Assembly: GCF_017742245.1 (NCBI RefSeq)
Contig: NZ_JAGHKO010000001.1
Location: forward strand, 773,061 to 837,060
DNA: 64,000 nucleotides
Direction: 5' to 3'
DNA from: Niastella soli
GTDB taxonomy: Bacteria; Bacteroidota; Bacteroidia; Chitinophagales; Chitinophagaceae
Each line of letters begins with the position of its first letter. The stretch's first letter is position 1. The position numbers were made by a program, and so were the translations under genes. The notes under the pieces were generated by a model, which was given only the letters and a program-made list of their open reading frames with translations, was not told the origin of the DNA and did no database searches. This document shows positions 1 to 10,095 of the stretch, in pieces.

Positions 1-140
1 AACCTGATAACCATTGTACCTTTGGAGGTTACCAGCTCTATATCTTTATTCAGATCGCCCTTTTTTACCTGGTAAGGATGCTGTTCACCAAAGGATGAAA
101 AGAAAAATAAGGATACGAGGAGTACTAACAGTTTATTCAT
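1..140 (-). CDS. N-terminus of a secreted protein, probably a cyclophilin-type peptidyl-prolyl isomerase (partial)
   Basis: The gene runs leftward off the window edge, so only 46 residues are visible. It starts with an ATG at 138-140. It opens with a Lys and a strongly hydrophobic stretch (residues 3-17) that reads as a signal peptide, followed by a soluble segment with LNKDIELVTSKGTMVIR. The pattern of an acidic residue, hydrophobics, then T-x-x-G-x-M-V-I-x is how Bacteroidota cyclophilin-type isomerases begin their first beta strand. That assignment is inference from a short stretch. The next gene leftward of it is outside the window. Confidence 0.5.
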   Translation of the reverse strand, partial: MNKLLVLLVSLFFFSSFGEQHPYQVKKGDLNKDIELVTSKGTMVIR

Positions 141-166
141 AAGTAGTGTGATTTAGATCGGAAGCA

Positions 167-511
167 TTAGAATTCCTGCCGATCAAAATACAAAAGAATG
201 TGATCTTTTAAAAAATTCTCCTGTTCTGGAAGGTTCATCACCGGCAGTGCCTTCAATTGCCTGAAATGGGGCCAGCCCTCTTCATCTACCCCTTCCAGTT
301 CGTAATAGCCGCTTTGCGCCAGTAACGAACAGGTAGCAATATGCATCAGGTCCTGCTTTTGTTCTTTGGTAAATTTTGCCTTTATATCCCCAAATTCCTG
401 GATACCTATTAAAAATAAAATAGTTTCCATGTCTGGTTTTTTGTCAAACCGTTCCATCAGCTTTTCTTCCAGCTTCCACCAACGGCTTTGTAAATCGTCT
501 TTTGCCTGCAT
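167..511 (-). CDS. Small conserved protein of unknown function, 114 aa
   Basis: I do not recognise the family. The product is acidic and soluble, without a signal peptide or membrane helix. It has an amphipathic N-terminal half (a WWKLEEKL segment, then IGIQEFGDI) and a C-terminal half rich in Leu, Phe and Tyr ending in YFDRQEF. The predicted helical pattern suggests a compact all-helical cytoplasmic protein. The ATG at 509-511 has a very good -7 box (516-523 on the opposite strand) only 4 bp before it, so the transcript may be leaderless. It is divergent from the acetyltransferase at 549, with 37 bp between them. Confidence 0.7.
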   Translation of the reverse strand: MQAKDDLQSRWWKLEEKLMERFDKKPDMETILFLIGIQEFGDIKAKFTKEQKQDLMHIATCSLLAQSGYYELEGVDEEGWPHFRQLKALPVMNLPEQENFLKDHILLYFDRQEF

Positions 512-515
512 GATG

Positions 516-523
516 CAAAGATA
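516..523 (-). promoter_or_regulatory. -7 box TATCTTTG for the 114-aa gene
   Basis: On the minus strand this reads TATCTTTG, a full match to the Bacteroidota -7 consensus TAnnTTTG. Only four bases separate it from the ATG, so transcription would start at or very near the start codon. No clear -33 TTTG is seen at the usual distance. Confidence 0.5.
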
Positions 524-548
524 GTAACCAATTTTGCTAATTTAGCCT

Positions 549-992
549 ATGATTTGGCACAAAGACAACTATACCATCAACACAGACAAAGCAACACTTT
601 CCCTGGAATACATTCACCAGTACCTTTCTGAGCAATCCTATTGGGCGAAAGGGATCCCCTTGCACACGGTAAAAAGATCAATAGAGAACGCTATTTGTTT
701 TGGTGTTTATAAAGACGCTCAAATGGTGGGTTTTGCCCGGGTAATTACCGACTGCGCCACCTTTGGCTACCTGGCCGATGTTTTTATCGACGAAACCTGC
801 CGTGGCGAGGGCCTTAGCAAGTGGTTAATGGAGGTGATACTTACCCACCCCGATCTGCAGGGTTTACGCCGTTTTATGCTGGCTACCCGCGATGCGCATG
901 GCCTGTATCGACAGTTCGACTTTACCGAACTGGCCAACCCTGAATATATGATGGCAATTGTTAAACAGGATGTATATAAAACAATTAGCTGA
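549..992 (+). CDS. GNAT family N-acetyltransferase, 147 aa
   Basis: This is a single-domain Gcn5-related acyl-CoA-dependent N-acetyltransferase. The acceptor substrate cannot be told from sequence. The central strand FGYLADVFIDETCRGEGLSK carries the acetyl-CoA pyrophosphate loop of motif A (R-G-E-G-L, around residues 92-96), followed by the helix KWLMEVIL. The preceding strand MVGFARVITD (about residues 58-67) is typical motif D/A. The C-terminal LYRQFDFTEL corresponds to motif B, where a Tyr often helps catalysis. The length is normal for the family. A -7-like TAATTTAG lies three bases before the ATG, so the message may be leaderless. Confidence 0.88.
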   Translation: MIWHKDNYTINTDKATLSLEYIHQYLSEQSYWAKGIPLHTVKRSIENAICFGVYKDAQMVGFARVITDCATFGYLADVFIDETCRGEGLSKWLMEVILTHPDLQGLRRFMLATRDAHGLYRQFDFTELANPEYMMAIVKQDVYKTIS

Positions 993-1037
993 TCTCCATT
1001 ACTTGTTACCGGCCTGGCCCGGATTGGCTATTTAACC

Positions 1038-1045
1038 TATCTTTG
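1038..1045 (+). promoter_or_regulatory. -7 box TATCTTTG for serS
   Basis: TATCTTTG followed by C, matching the Bacteroidota TAnnTTTG box, 17 bp before the serS ATG. It predicts a 5' leader of roughly ten bases. A convincing -33 element is not visible. Confidence 0.5.
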
Positions 1046-1062
1046 CGCAAACCTGATTTCAC

Positions 1063-2334
1063 ATGTTACAGATCGCATTTATTCGACAAAACACGGCGCT
1101 GGTAAAGGAACGACTGGCTTTAAAAAATTTCAGGGATCTTGCATTGGTAGATGAGATCATCTCCCTGGATGATAACCGGAAAAAGTTGCAGCTTGAATTT
1201 GATACTACCCAGTCAAAAGTAAATGCAGCATCCAAAGAGATCGGGCAATTAATGGCAAAGGGACAAAAAGAAGCCGCGGAAACACACAAACAGGAAGTGG
1301 CTGCTTTAAAATCAACCTTGCAACCAATAGCCGATCAACTGGCAGAAACAGAAAAAAAACTGCAGGAGCAGATCGTAAAACTGCCTAACCTGCCCTCTGA
1401 AAAAGTACCACCCGGCAAAACACCCGAAGATAATATTACCATACGGGAAGGGGGTAACAAACCCACCCTGCATGCAGGTGCTGTTCCGCACTGGGACCTC
1501 ACCAAAAAATACAACCTCATAGATTTTGAACTGGGTAATAAAATTACCGGCAGTGGCTTTCCCGTGTATATTGGCAAAGGCGCCAAATTGCAACGGGCAC
1601 TTATCGCCTATTTTTTAGATTATAATACCAATGCCGGTTATAAAGAGTTCATGCCCCCGCTTATGGTAAATGAGGCCTCGGCCTTTGGTACTGGTCAGTT
1701 GCCCGATAAAGAAGGACAAATGTATTTTGTTACCGAAGACAATTTTTACCTGATACCTACAGCGGAAGTACCGGTTACCAATATATATCGTGATGAATTA
1801 TTAAAGGAAACCGAACTGCCCGTTAAAATGACGGCCTACACGCCTTGTTTCCGCCGGGAAGCAGGAAGCTATGGTAAAGACGTACGTGGATTGAACCGCC
1901 TGCATCAGTTTGATAAGGTAGAAATTGTACAGATCGTTCACCCCGATAAAAGCTACGACGTGCTGGAAGACATGGTAGCCCATGTGGAAACGTTGCTGCA
2001 ATCGCTTGAACTGCCTTACCGCATCTTAAAACTATGCGGTGGCGATATGGGTTTTGCATCTGCCCTTACTTATGATTTTGAAGTATACAGCGCCGCACAG
2101 CAAAAATGGCTGGAAGTTAGTTCTGTATCAAACTTTGAGGCCTATCAAACCAACCGGATGAAGATCAGGTTTAAAGACGCCAATGGTAAAAATCAACTGG
2201 TGCATTCATTAAATGGTAGCTCCCTGGCCCTGCCAAGAATAGTTGCCTGTTTACTGGAAAACCACCAGACCGAGACCGGCATTCAATTACCGGCTGCCCT
2301 TCATAGTTATTTTGGCGCATCTCAGATCAACTAA
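1063..2334 (+). CDS. serS: Seryl-tRNA synthetase
   Basis: SerRS charges tRNA-Ser (and tRNA-Sec where present) with serine through a seryl-adenylate. At 423 aa it is full length. Residues 1 to about 110 form the long two-helix coiled-coil arm that grips the tRNA variable arm; it is seen as a Lys/Glu/Gln-rich stretch with heptad spacing. The class II catalytic core follows. Motif 2 is near residues 262-278 (FRREAGSYGKDVRGLNR), and motif 3 is near residue 386 (GSSLALPR). The gene starts with ATG 17 bp after a -7 box and is followed by a strong terminator at 2386-2419, so it is probably monocistronic. Confidence 0.98.
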   Translation: MLQIAFIRQNTALVKERLALKNFRDLALVDEIISLDDNRKKLQLEFDTTQSKVNAASKEIGQLMAKGQKEAAETHKQEVAALKSTLQPIADQLAETEKKLQEQIVKLPNLPSEKVPPGKTPEDNITIREGGNKPTLHAGAVPHWDLTKKYNLIDFELGNKITGSGFPVYIGKGAKLQRALIAYFLDYNTNAGYKEFMPPLMVNEASAFGTGQLPDKEGQMYFVTEDNFYLIPTAEVPVTNIYRDELLKETELPVKMTAYTPCFRREAGSYGKDVRGLNRLHQFDKVEIVQIVHPDKSYDVLEDMVAHVETLLQSLELPYRILKLCGGDMGFASALTYDFEVYSAAQQKWLEVSSVSNFEAYQTNRMKIRFKDANGKNQLVHSLNGSSLALPRIVACLLENHQTETGIQLPAALHSYFGASQIN

Positions 2335-2385
2335 GAACTATATACGAGATTTTCTCTTCTAATTTTCTTAACATAAATCTTTGCT

Positions 2386-2419
2386 AAAGGAAGTATGCAA
2401 TAATGCATACTTCCTTTTT
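2386..2419 (+). terminator. Intrinsic terminator of serS
   Basis: A perfect 14-bp stem (2386-2399 with 2404-2417) with the loop ATAA, running into a short T tract. It lies about 50 bp after the serS stop codon. Confidence 0.85.
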
Positions 2420-2454
2420 GCTTTTCATATTTGCTATACCAAAAACCAAGTAAT

Positions 2455-3117
2455 ATGAAGCAAAGATTTTTACTCATTCTCATTTTCGCATGTGCATTTA
2501 TGGTAAGCACCAAGGCCCAGATCAGCAAAGACGCTGTTTGGGTAGGTGGTAGTATTGGATATAACCAAACCAAATCAGGAACGGATACCCCTTATACAAA
2601 AAGCAATAGTTTTCACATCAGTCCGGCAATAGGCTTAGTGGTAAAGGATAATCTTGTGGTAGGTATTTCCTTAACATATGGCCATGGTAAAATAAAAAAT
2701 AACGGTTCAGAGTTAGAAAACAAGTTTAACGATTATGGAGCCGGTATTTTCGTACGTAAGTATATCCCCATTGTTAACCGGTTATATATATTTGGTGAGG
2801 CCAGTGCAAACTACGAAAACATAAAAAGTGAAAGCACCTCAGCATTTGGACAGAATAGCAGAACTAAAGTAGTGACCAAATCGTCGATAGGTTCTCTGGA
2901 AGTAATACCAGGAATATCCTTTGCCGTTACAAAAAAATTCCTTTTAGAAACATCTCTTAATAACCTGTTGGGGGTTGCCTATACTAAAACGGAGATAAAA
3001 AATACAACGTCTCCTGGTAATACTAAACCAATTATCACTAAAGCTAACCAATTCACAGCCGGAATATCATCCGGAGGTAAAGTCGAATTCAATGTAGGTT
3101 TTCGCTTTTTACTCTAA
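2455..3117 (+). CDS. Secreted outer-membrane beta-barrel protein, 220 aa
   Basis: The ATG at 2455 opens a clear signal peptide (MKQRFLLILIFACAFMVSTKAQ, shown here in two parts: MKQRFLLILI then FACAFMVSTKA, cut before Q). An upstream in-frame codon at 2431 would only add a leader before the signal sequence. The mature part has alternating polar and hydrophobic strands and repeated Gly/aromatic girdles (VGGSIGYNQT, VVGISLTYGHG, GAGIFVRKY), and ends in FNVGFRFLL, a C-terminal strand with aromatic last positions. This is the standard profile of an OmpW/OMP_b-brl porin-like barrel. Its function is unknown. It stands alone between the serS terminator and the DUF1800 gene. Confidence 0.85.
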   Translation: MKQRFLLILIFACAFMVSTKAQISKDAVWVGGSIGYNQTKSGTDTPYTKSNSFHISPAIGLVVKDNLVVGISLTYGHGKIKNNGSELENKFNDYGAGIFVRKYIPIVNRLYIFGEASANYENIKSESTSAFGQNSRTKVVTKSSIGSLEVIPGISFAVTKKFLLETSLNNLLGVAYTKTEIKNTTSPGNTKPIITKANQFTAGISSGGKVEFNVGFRFLL

Positions 3118-3302
3118 TACCCAAGGATAATATATTTCTCACCTTCAGGGGGTTCGCTTAATAGCGGGCCCTTTTTATTTACACCTGCAAAAAGCCGCAT
3201 TTAACCAGATTGGCGTTCAACATCTTATCAAGCTCATATTAATTTAAAAGAATTCGTTAAACTTTTAACAAATGGGGCGGTCACAGGGCAAATCGTCCCG
3301 TA

Positions 3303-4760
3303 ATGATTGTAACACCCCAGTTGAAAAATCAACACCTGCTATGGCGTGCCGGCTTTGGCCCAATGGCTGAAGAATACCTGCAACTGGCAACCGCCACCAA
3401 CAAATCCTACATTAATTCCCTGTTCAAAGCATCTGCCAAAAGTCCCGAAATGATCGACGTGGCCGACAATGCCCTTAAAGGGTTGGTTATGGGAATTGCG
3501 GAAGCGGGTAAACAAAAACAAAATCAGGACGATAACCAAAGGAAAAAGATCCGGCAGCAGTCACGCGAAGACATTAAAAATCTAAACATCACCTGGCTGA
3601 ACCAGATGGTGAACAGTGATCAACAGTTGCGTGAAAAAATGGCCCTGTTCTGGCATGGGCATTTTGCCAGCCGTAATATTAATATCCTTTACCAACAACA
3701 ACTGCTGCAGACCATTCGTGAGAACGCCCTGGGCAATTTTGGTGATCTATTGCGCGAAGTAAGCAAGAGCGCATCCATGATCAATTTCCTCAACAACAAT
3801 CAAAACAAAAAAGGCCACCCCAACGAAAACTTTGCCCGTGAAGTGATGGAGTTGTTCACTATGGGACGGGGAAACTATACCGAGAACGATATTAAGGAAG
3901 CAGCCCGGGCCTTCACCGGCTGGGGGGCTAACATAAGCGGTGAATTTGCCTTCAGAAAGTTTCAGCACGACGATGGGCAAAAAACCGTGTTAGGTAAAAC
4001 CGGCAACTTTACTGGTGACGAAGTATTGAACATTCTGCTGGAACACAAACAAACCGCTACCTATATTACCCGAAAAATATACCGCTATTTCGTGAACGAT
4101 GTGCCTGATGAGGCTCATATAACGTGGTTAGCTGATCGCTTTTACAATAGCAGCTACGATATTAAAGAATTAATGAAAGACATTTTTACCAGCGATTGGT
4201 TCTACGATGCCAAAAACATTGGCTGCCGTATTAAATCGCCGGTTGAACTGATCGTTGGCATTCGCCGTGCCCTCCCTATGAAGTTGGAAAATGAACAGGT
4301 ACAATTATTATTGCAACGACTACTGGGTCAAACATTGTTTTACCCGCCCAACGTAGCCGGATGGCCCGGTGGTAAAAACTGGATCGACAGTTCATCCCTG
4401 ATGTTCCGTCTGCGCATTCCGCAATTGATCTATGACAATGATGAAGTAGCCCTCACTCCCAAAGACGATGATGACCAAATGATGGGCATGAAAGATATGG
4501 CTGGAAAAGGTATGGGGAAAATGGGCAAAAAAGGAGGACAGGTTATTTCAGCAGCAGTAGATTGGGATACCTATCTGAGTAAGTTTGAAAAAGTTCCGCG
4601 GGAAAAATTATTGACAGCTATCTCCGGGATCCTTATACAAGGTGTTGCTCCCCTTGATGAAAAAATATTAAACAAGTACATTGATGCATCAAGCCGGGAA
4701 AACTACATAAAGAGTACAACTATTCAATTAATGAGTACTCCGGAATATCAGCTATGTTAA
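3303..4760 (+). CDS. DUF1800 domain-containing protein, 485 aa
   Basis: The DUF1800 family has no settled biochemical role and is almost always encoded beside a DUF1501 gene, as here. Recognisable family blocks are LWRAGFGP near the N-terminus, REKMALFWHGHFAS (about residues 109-122), NFAREVMELFTMG (about 176-188) with AARAFTGW following, and FYPPNVAGWPGG near residue 352. There is no signal peptide. Odd feature: between about residues 386 and 415 there is a low-complexity linker with an Asp run followed by Met, Gly and Lys (for example MMGMKDMAGKGMGK). The DUF1501 gene starts 60 bp downstream on the same strand, so the two are probably one operon. Confidence 0.93.
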   Translation: MIVTPQLKNQHLLWRAGFGPMAEEYLQLATATNKSYINSLFKASAKSPEMIDVADNALKGLVMGIAEAGKQKQNQDDNQRKKIRQQSREDIKNLNITWLNQMVNSDQQLREKMALFWHGHFASRNINILYQQQLLQTIRENALGNFGDLLREVSKSASMINFLNNNQNKKGHPNENFAREVMELFTMGRGNYTENDIKEAARAFTGWGANISGEFAFRKFQHDDGQKTVLGKTGNFTGDEVLNILLEHKQTATYITRKIYRYFVNDVPDEAHITWLADRFYNSSYDIKELMKDIFTSDWFYDAKNIGCRIKSPVELIVGIRRALPMKLENEQVQLLLQRLLGQTLFYPPNVAGWPGGKNWIDSSSLMFRLRIPQLIYDNDEVALTPKDDDDQMMGMKDMAGKGMGKMGKKGGQVISAAVDWDTYLSKFEKVPREKLLTAISGILIQGVAPLDEKILNKYIDASSRENYIKSTTIQLMSTPEYQLC

Positions 4761-4820
4761 GTTATTTGATCGCATAATAACTAACAAACTCAATAACAAA
4801 ATAACTCAAGAACTTATTAT

Positions 4821-6020
4821 ATGCTTATAAAACGTAAAGACTTTTTACAAATAGGTTCACTGGCTACCGCATCTTTGATGCTGCCTAAATTTTTAAAAGC
4901 ATTTGAAAAACCTGCCCTGGTCCCACAAGGGAACAAGGTAGTGGTGGTGTTACAATTAAGTGGCGGCAATGATGGTTTAAACACTGTTATACCTGTACGT
5001 AACGACATTTATTATAAATCACGCCCTCGTTTGGGCATTACTAAAGAACAGGCTTTACTGGTAACAGATGAAGTAGGTCTGCACCCCGCCTTAACCGGTT
5101 TTAAAGACCTGTACAACGACGGTAGTCTGGGTATCTTAAACAGCGTAGGTTATCCCAACCCCGACCGATCGCACTTCAGAAGTATGGACATCTGGCACAG
5201 CGCCAGCAATAGTAATGAATATGTATATACTGGCTGGTTAGGTCGCTATCTCGATGCACAGTGTACTGGTTGCGACAAACCTACCCAGGCCCTGGAAATA
5301 GATGATGTATTAAGTCTTGCCATGAAAGGTGAACATGTGAAAGGATTGGCTATGAAAGACCCACGCCGGTTATTTGCTACATCGAATGAAAAATATTTTA
5401 AAGAAGTAGCTGCCAGTCATACAGTTGATGGCGAGGAAAAACCGGTTGACTATTTATACAAAACAATGGCCGAAACGGTAAGCAGTGCCGATTATATTTT
5501 CAAGCAAAGCCGTCTTCACCCCAGCAATACAGTATATCCGAAAACAGATATGGGAAATAGCCTGAAAACAATTGCCAGTCTTATTTTCTCTGATATCAAT
5601 ACCAAAGTATATTATTTATCACTGGGAAGTTTTGATACCCACGTGGGACAGGAAGGTCAGCAAAAAAGATTATTCACGGAGATGAATGATGCCATTGCTG
5701 CTTTTGTAAAAGACCTAAAAAGCAATAACCGTTTTCAGGATGTAATGCTGATGACCTTTTCCGAATTTGGACGCCGGGTATCACAAAATGCAAGTGGTGG
5801 AACCGATCATGGTACCGCTAATAACATGTTCCTGATAAGTGGAGGGTTGCAGCAAAAAGGAGTATTAAATGCAATGCCCGATCTGGCAGATCTGCAGGAA
5901 GGCGATCTTAAATACAAAGTAGATTTCAAAAATGTATACGCAACAATCCTGAATAAATGGCTGCAGGCAGATGATAAAAAGATATTAGGCAGCCAGTATG
6001 AATTTTTAAACTTTATTTAG
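4821..6020 (+). CDS. DUF1501 domain-containing exported protein, 399 aa
   Basis: DUF1501 proteins resemble the alkaline phosphatase/sulfatase fold, but no substrate is established. The N-terminus (KRKDFLQIG, then a short hydrophobic stretch to about residue 24) resembles a Tat signal, with RK in place of the usual twin Arg. Family blocks visible are VVVLQLSGGNDGLNT (about residues 40-54), DRSHFRSMDIWHSA (about 114-127), LGSFDTHVGQEG (about 273-284) and FSEFGRRVSQNASGGTDHG (about 313-331). These supply the Asp/His/Asn residues expected of a metal-binding hydrolase site. It is paired with the upstream DUF1800 gene. A large two-level hairpin follows the stop codon. Confidence 0.93.
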   Translation: MLIKRKDFLQIGSLATASLMLPKFLKAFEKPALVPQGNKVVVVLQLSGGNDGLNTVIPVRNDIYYKSRPRLGITKEQALLVTDEVGLHPALTGFKDLYNDGSLGILNSVGYPNPDRSHFRSMDIWHSASNSNEYVYTGWLGRYLDAQCTGCDKPTQALEIDDVLSLAMKGEHVKGLAMKDPRRLFATSNEKYFKEVAASHTVDGEEKPVDYLYKTMAETVSSADYIFKQSRLHPSNTVYPKTDMGNSLKTIASLIFSDINTKVYYLSLGSFDTHVGQEGQQKRLFTEMNDAIAAFVKDLKSNNRFQDVMLMTFSEFGRRVSQNASGGTDHGTANNMFLISGGLQQKGVLNAMPDLADLQEGDLKYKVDFKNVYATILNKWLQADDKKILGSQYEFLNFI

Positions 6021-6023
6021 TTG

Positions 6024-6092
6024 ATCAGTCATATAAGTCAAATGAGTCATATTATTAATGGGCTCATTTGACTTACATTTATCCTGACTGAT
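6024..6092. terminator. Bidirectional terminator hairpin between convergent genes
   Basis: The inner 12-bp stem is perfect (AAGTCAAATGAG at 6035-6046 with CTCATTTGACTT at 6063-6074). An outer 8-bp stem (ATCAGTCA at 6024-6031 with TGACTGAT at 6085-6092) encloses it. It sits just after the DUF1501 stop codon and before the end of the leftward gene at 6103, so it can serve both transcripts. There is no long T tract. Confidence 0.6.
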
Positions 6093-6102
6093 TCAATAAT
6101 TT

Positions 6103-6309
6103 TTACTCCCAGCCTTGTTTGGCAATACCGGCTTTAATAGCTTCCAAAGCCTTTGCTTCACCCAATAAGGTGGTTAATTTATTTCCTTTACCATCGTGTC
6201 CCTGAGCCATATAAGCACCTTTTGCAGTTTTTGTAATTACCGCATCCTGAATAGGAACACCTTTCTCTTTTGTTTTTACGTTGTATGCAGTGAGTGTAAT
6301 CTCAGACAT
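6103..6309 (-). CDS. Small conserved cytoplasmic protein, 68 aa
   Basis: A 68-residue soluble protein beginning MSEITLTAYNVKTKEKG. An in-frame ATG four codons earlier (6321) would give 72 aa; the MSE start was chosen because the conserved part begins there. The sequence is basic, with two repeated Thr-Lys turns (VKTKEK, ITKTAKG) and the segment YMAQGHDGKGNKLTTLL before a C-terminal helix KALEAIKAGIAKQGWE. No catalytic motif is evident. I believe similar short proteins occur in related Bacteroidota, but I cannot name a family. It is transcribed convergently with the DUF1501 gene. Confidence 0.7.
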   Translation of the reverse strand: MSEITLTAYNVKTKEKGVPIQDAVITKTAKGAYMAQGHDGKGNKLTTLLGEAKALEAIKAGIAKQGWE

Positions 6310-6555
6310 AATTTGGTTCATTTACGTGGTTAGTATAATAAAAAAGTTGACATCTAGACTTACAAAATCTTAGCCAGAACATTAAAACAGGGTTTAAATA
6401 TACGGCTTTTTTATATACCCCTCCTTTTGCATTGATTTAGAATATGTAATAGCAACATTAATTGTAATACAGCAAGTAAAAATCGCCAAACAGATATAGT
6501 GAACTTACTAACGGTATAGTCAATATGCTAATATACTTATCTGAGAATGTGCTAT
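6310..6555. other. AT-rich intergenic stretch
   Basis: This stretch lies between the 68-aa gene and the gyrB terminator. It is strongly AT-rich and holds the promoter region of the 68-aa gene. I see no ORF worth calling and no strong hairpin in it. Confidence 0.5.
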
Positions 6556-6596
6556 AAAAAAAAGTGCTAATGAATACTATTGTATTTCATTAGCAC
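6556..6596 (-). terminator. Intrinsic terminator of gyrB
   Basis: On the minus strand the perfect 11-bp stem GTGCTAATGAA (6564-6574 with 6586-6596) is followed by eight T residues. It begins 26 bp beyond the gyrB stop codon. Confidence 0.85.
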
Positions 6597-6621
6597 AATA
6601 TCTAATTATCTCATTAACTAA

Positions 6622-8628
<2,007 letters not shown>

Positions 8629-8647
8629 TTATAAAAAATTAATCCTG

Positions 8648-8655
8648 CAAATTTA
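8648..8655 (-). promoter_or_regulatory. -7 box TAAATTTG for gyrB
   Basis: Minus-strand TAAATTTG followed by C, a full match to the Bacteroidota -7 consensus, lies 46 bp before the gyrB ATG. No convincing -33 TTTG lies at the usual spacing. Confidence 0.45.
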
Positions 8656-8878
8656 CTGAAAATAAAAGGGTTTAACCTCATTTAAGCCCCCTTTTTATGA
8701 ACTTTTTTACAAGCCTGAAATCCGCCAACAGCCTGTGTTTTAAGGGATAAAAGCCCAGGTTTTCCACATTATTTAACAATAGTTGATAAGTTCTCCTGAT
8801 AAGCCGTTTTTTGCCAGTGTATCTTTACTGCACGATATTTGATAGCTTATACAATTTTACCAGGTTATCAATTGGATT

Positions 8879-9454
8879 ATGGACAACCGTAACTACTCCC
8901 AAATTACTTTTGAATTCAGCAGTGAAGTGCCCGCAGAACAGGAAAATGAAGCCTCTGTGGGGATTCGGGTAAAGTCATTAAAAATGGAGCCAGAGCCGAC
9001 TAAAACCCCGGAAATGGAGGGGGAAACCAGCGTGGCAGAATCTGTCACAACGCCGGTTAAAAAGTCGACCCGGGGCCGTAAATCGCTCAAAGCCCTCGAT
9101 GCCGAGGCCGACCTGGTAAACATTCCTGATGATGAAACCCTTTTCCAACGTCAGTATTATTCAATTGGAGAAGTAGCCGAAATGTTTGGCGTGAACCAGT
9201 CATTATTGCGTTTTTGGGAGAATGAATTCGACATTATTCAACCCCGGAAAAACCGGAAAGGTGACCGCCATTTCAGACCAATTGATATCAAGAACCTGGA
9301 ACTGATCTATGATCTGCTGCGCCGCCGCAAACTCACCATTGAAGGAGCAAAGGATTTCCTGAAGAAAAACTCCAAAGCGAAGGAACATTTTGAAATGATT
9401 CAATCCCTGCAATCATTGAAAGGATTTCTACTTGAAATAAAAGCCGCATTGTAG
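8879..9454 (+). CDS. MerR family transcriptional regulator with a long N-terminal extension, 191 aa
   Basis: The C-terminal half holds a MerR-type winged HTH (about residues 96-170): YYSIGEVAEMFGVNQSLLRFWE is the HTH, RKNRKGDRHFRPIDI the wing, and LIYDLLRRRKLTIEGAKDFL the start of the dimer helix. The first 95 residues are acidic, Pro/Thr/Glu-rich and probably disordered, with a basic KKSTRGRKS patch near residue 62. There is no effector-binding domain after the HTH and no Cys cluster, so metal sensing is unlikely. Its target is unknown. It is divergent from gyrB, with about 280 bp between the start codons. Confidence 0.88.
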   Translation: MDNRNYSQITFEFSSEVPAEQENEASVGIRVKSLKMEPEPTKTPEMEGETSVAESVTTPVKKSTRGRKSLKALDAEADLVNIPDDETLFQRQYYSIGEVAEMFGVNQSLLRFWENEFDIIQPRKNRKGDRHFRPIDIKNLELIYDLLRRRKLTIEGAKDFLKKNSKAKEHFEMIQSLQSLKGFLLEIKAAL

Positions 9455-9557
9455 TTCAAAAACTTATTTATGTAATTAATACTCAATGCCTGAGGATAAA
9501 AGTTTTTGTTGCACGTAATGAAAAATCAGTAAATTTCATGTAACAATACTGCCTTCT

Positions 9558-10085
9558 ATGTGGAAATACCTGATTATAGCTCTTGCCCTGATTTCTCAGT
9601 ACCACGCGCATGCACAAACCGCGACTGAACCTTCATTATCTGGTATCTGGTATGTAGTTCGTTGGGAAACCACCGATCGTTTGCTCGATTTCCAGGATAC
9701 CCTTGCCAGCCTTCGGTATATGGTTGAAAACTATAAGCAAAAAAATAAACTGCCCGGTATTCTCAAAGCCGACAGTATTCGTATAAGACAGGAACTAAGA
9801 AAGGTATTATCTTCAGCCCAGGCCATCCGATTTAAACTGGTCTTTAATAAAGACAAATCATTTTTATGGAGTGGAAGCAATGAAAGCAGTCCCCAGTTCA
9901 AAGGAACTTACGCATTGAGTCCCAGCAACACTGCCATTGTATTAACCAGTTTCGACGGCCTTTCCAAAGCCTACCGCACCATGTCATTAAAATTGCACTC
10001 TTTACAAACCAATCAAATGACAATTGAAATCCCTTCTGAAGATCCGGGTTATAAACAAAGCAAGTTTACATTAATGCGTTTATAG
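9558..10085 (+). CDS. Secreted protein of unknown function (lipocalin-like size), 175 aa
   Basis: A Sec signal peptide (about residues 1-19, MWKYLIIALALISQYHAHA then Q) is followed by the short conserved-looking segment SGIWYVVRWETTDRL, a central Lys-rich helix, and C-terminal strands (FKLVFNKDKSFLWSG, FKGTYALSPSNTAIVLTSFD). The start SGxW followed by strands that end in a KGTY turn resembles lipocalin-like domains found in many Bacteroidota periplasmic proteins. This is a structural guess only. It stands alone, facing the convergent mscS-like gene, with 10 bp between stop codons. Confidence 0.7.
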   Translation: MWKYLIIALALISQYHAHAQTATEPSLSGIWYVVRWETTDRLLDFQDTLASLRYMVENYKQKNKLPGILKADSIRIRQELRKVLSSAQAIRFKLVFNKDKSFLWSGSNESSPQFKGTYALSPSNTAIVLTSFDGLSKAYRTMSLKLHSLQTNQMTIEIPSEDPGYKQSKFTLMRL

Positions 10086-10095
10086 TTCAATTCAA

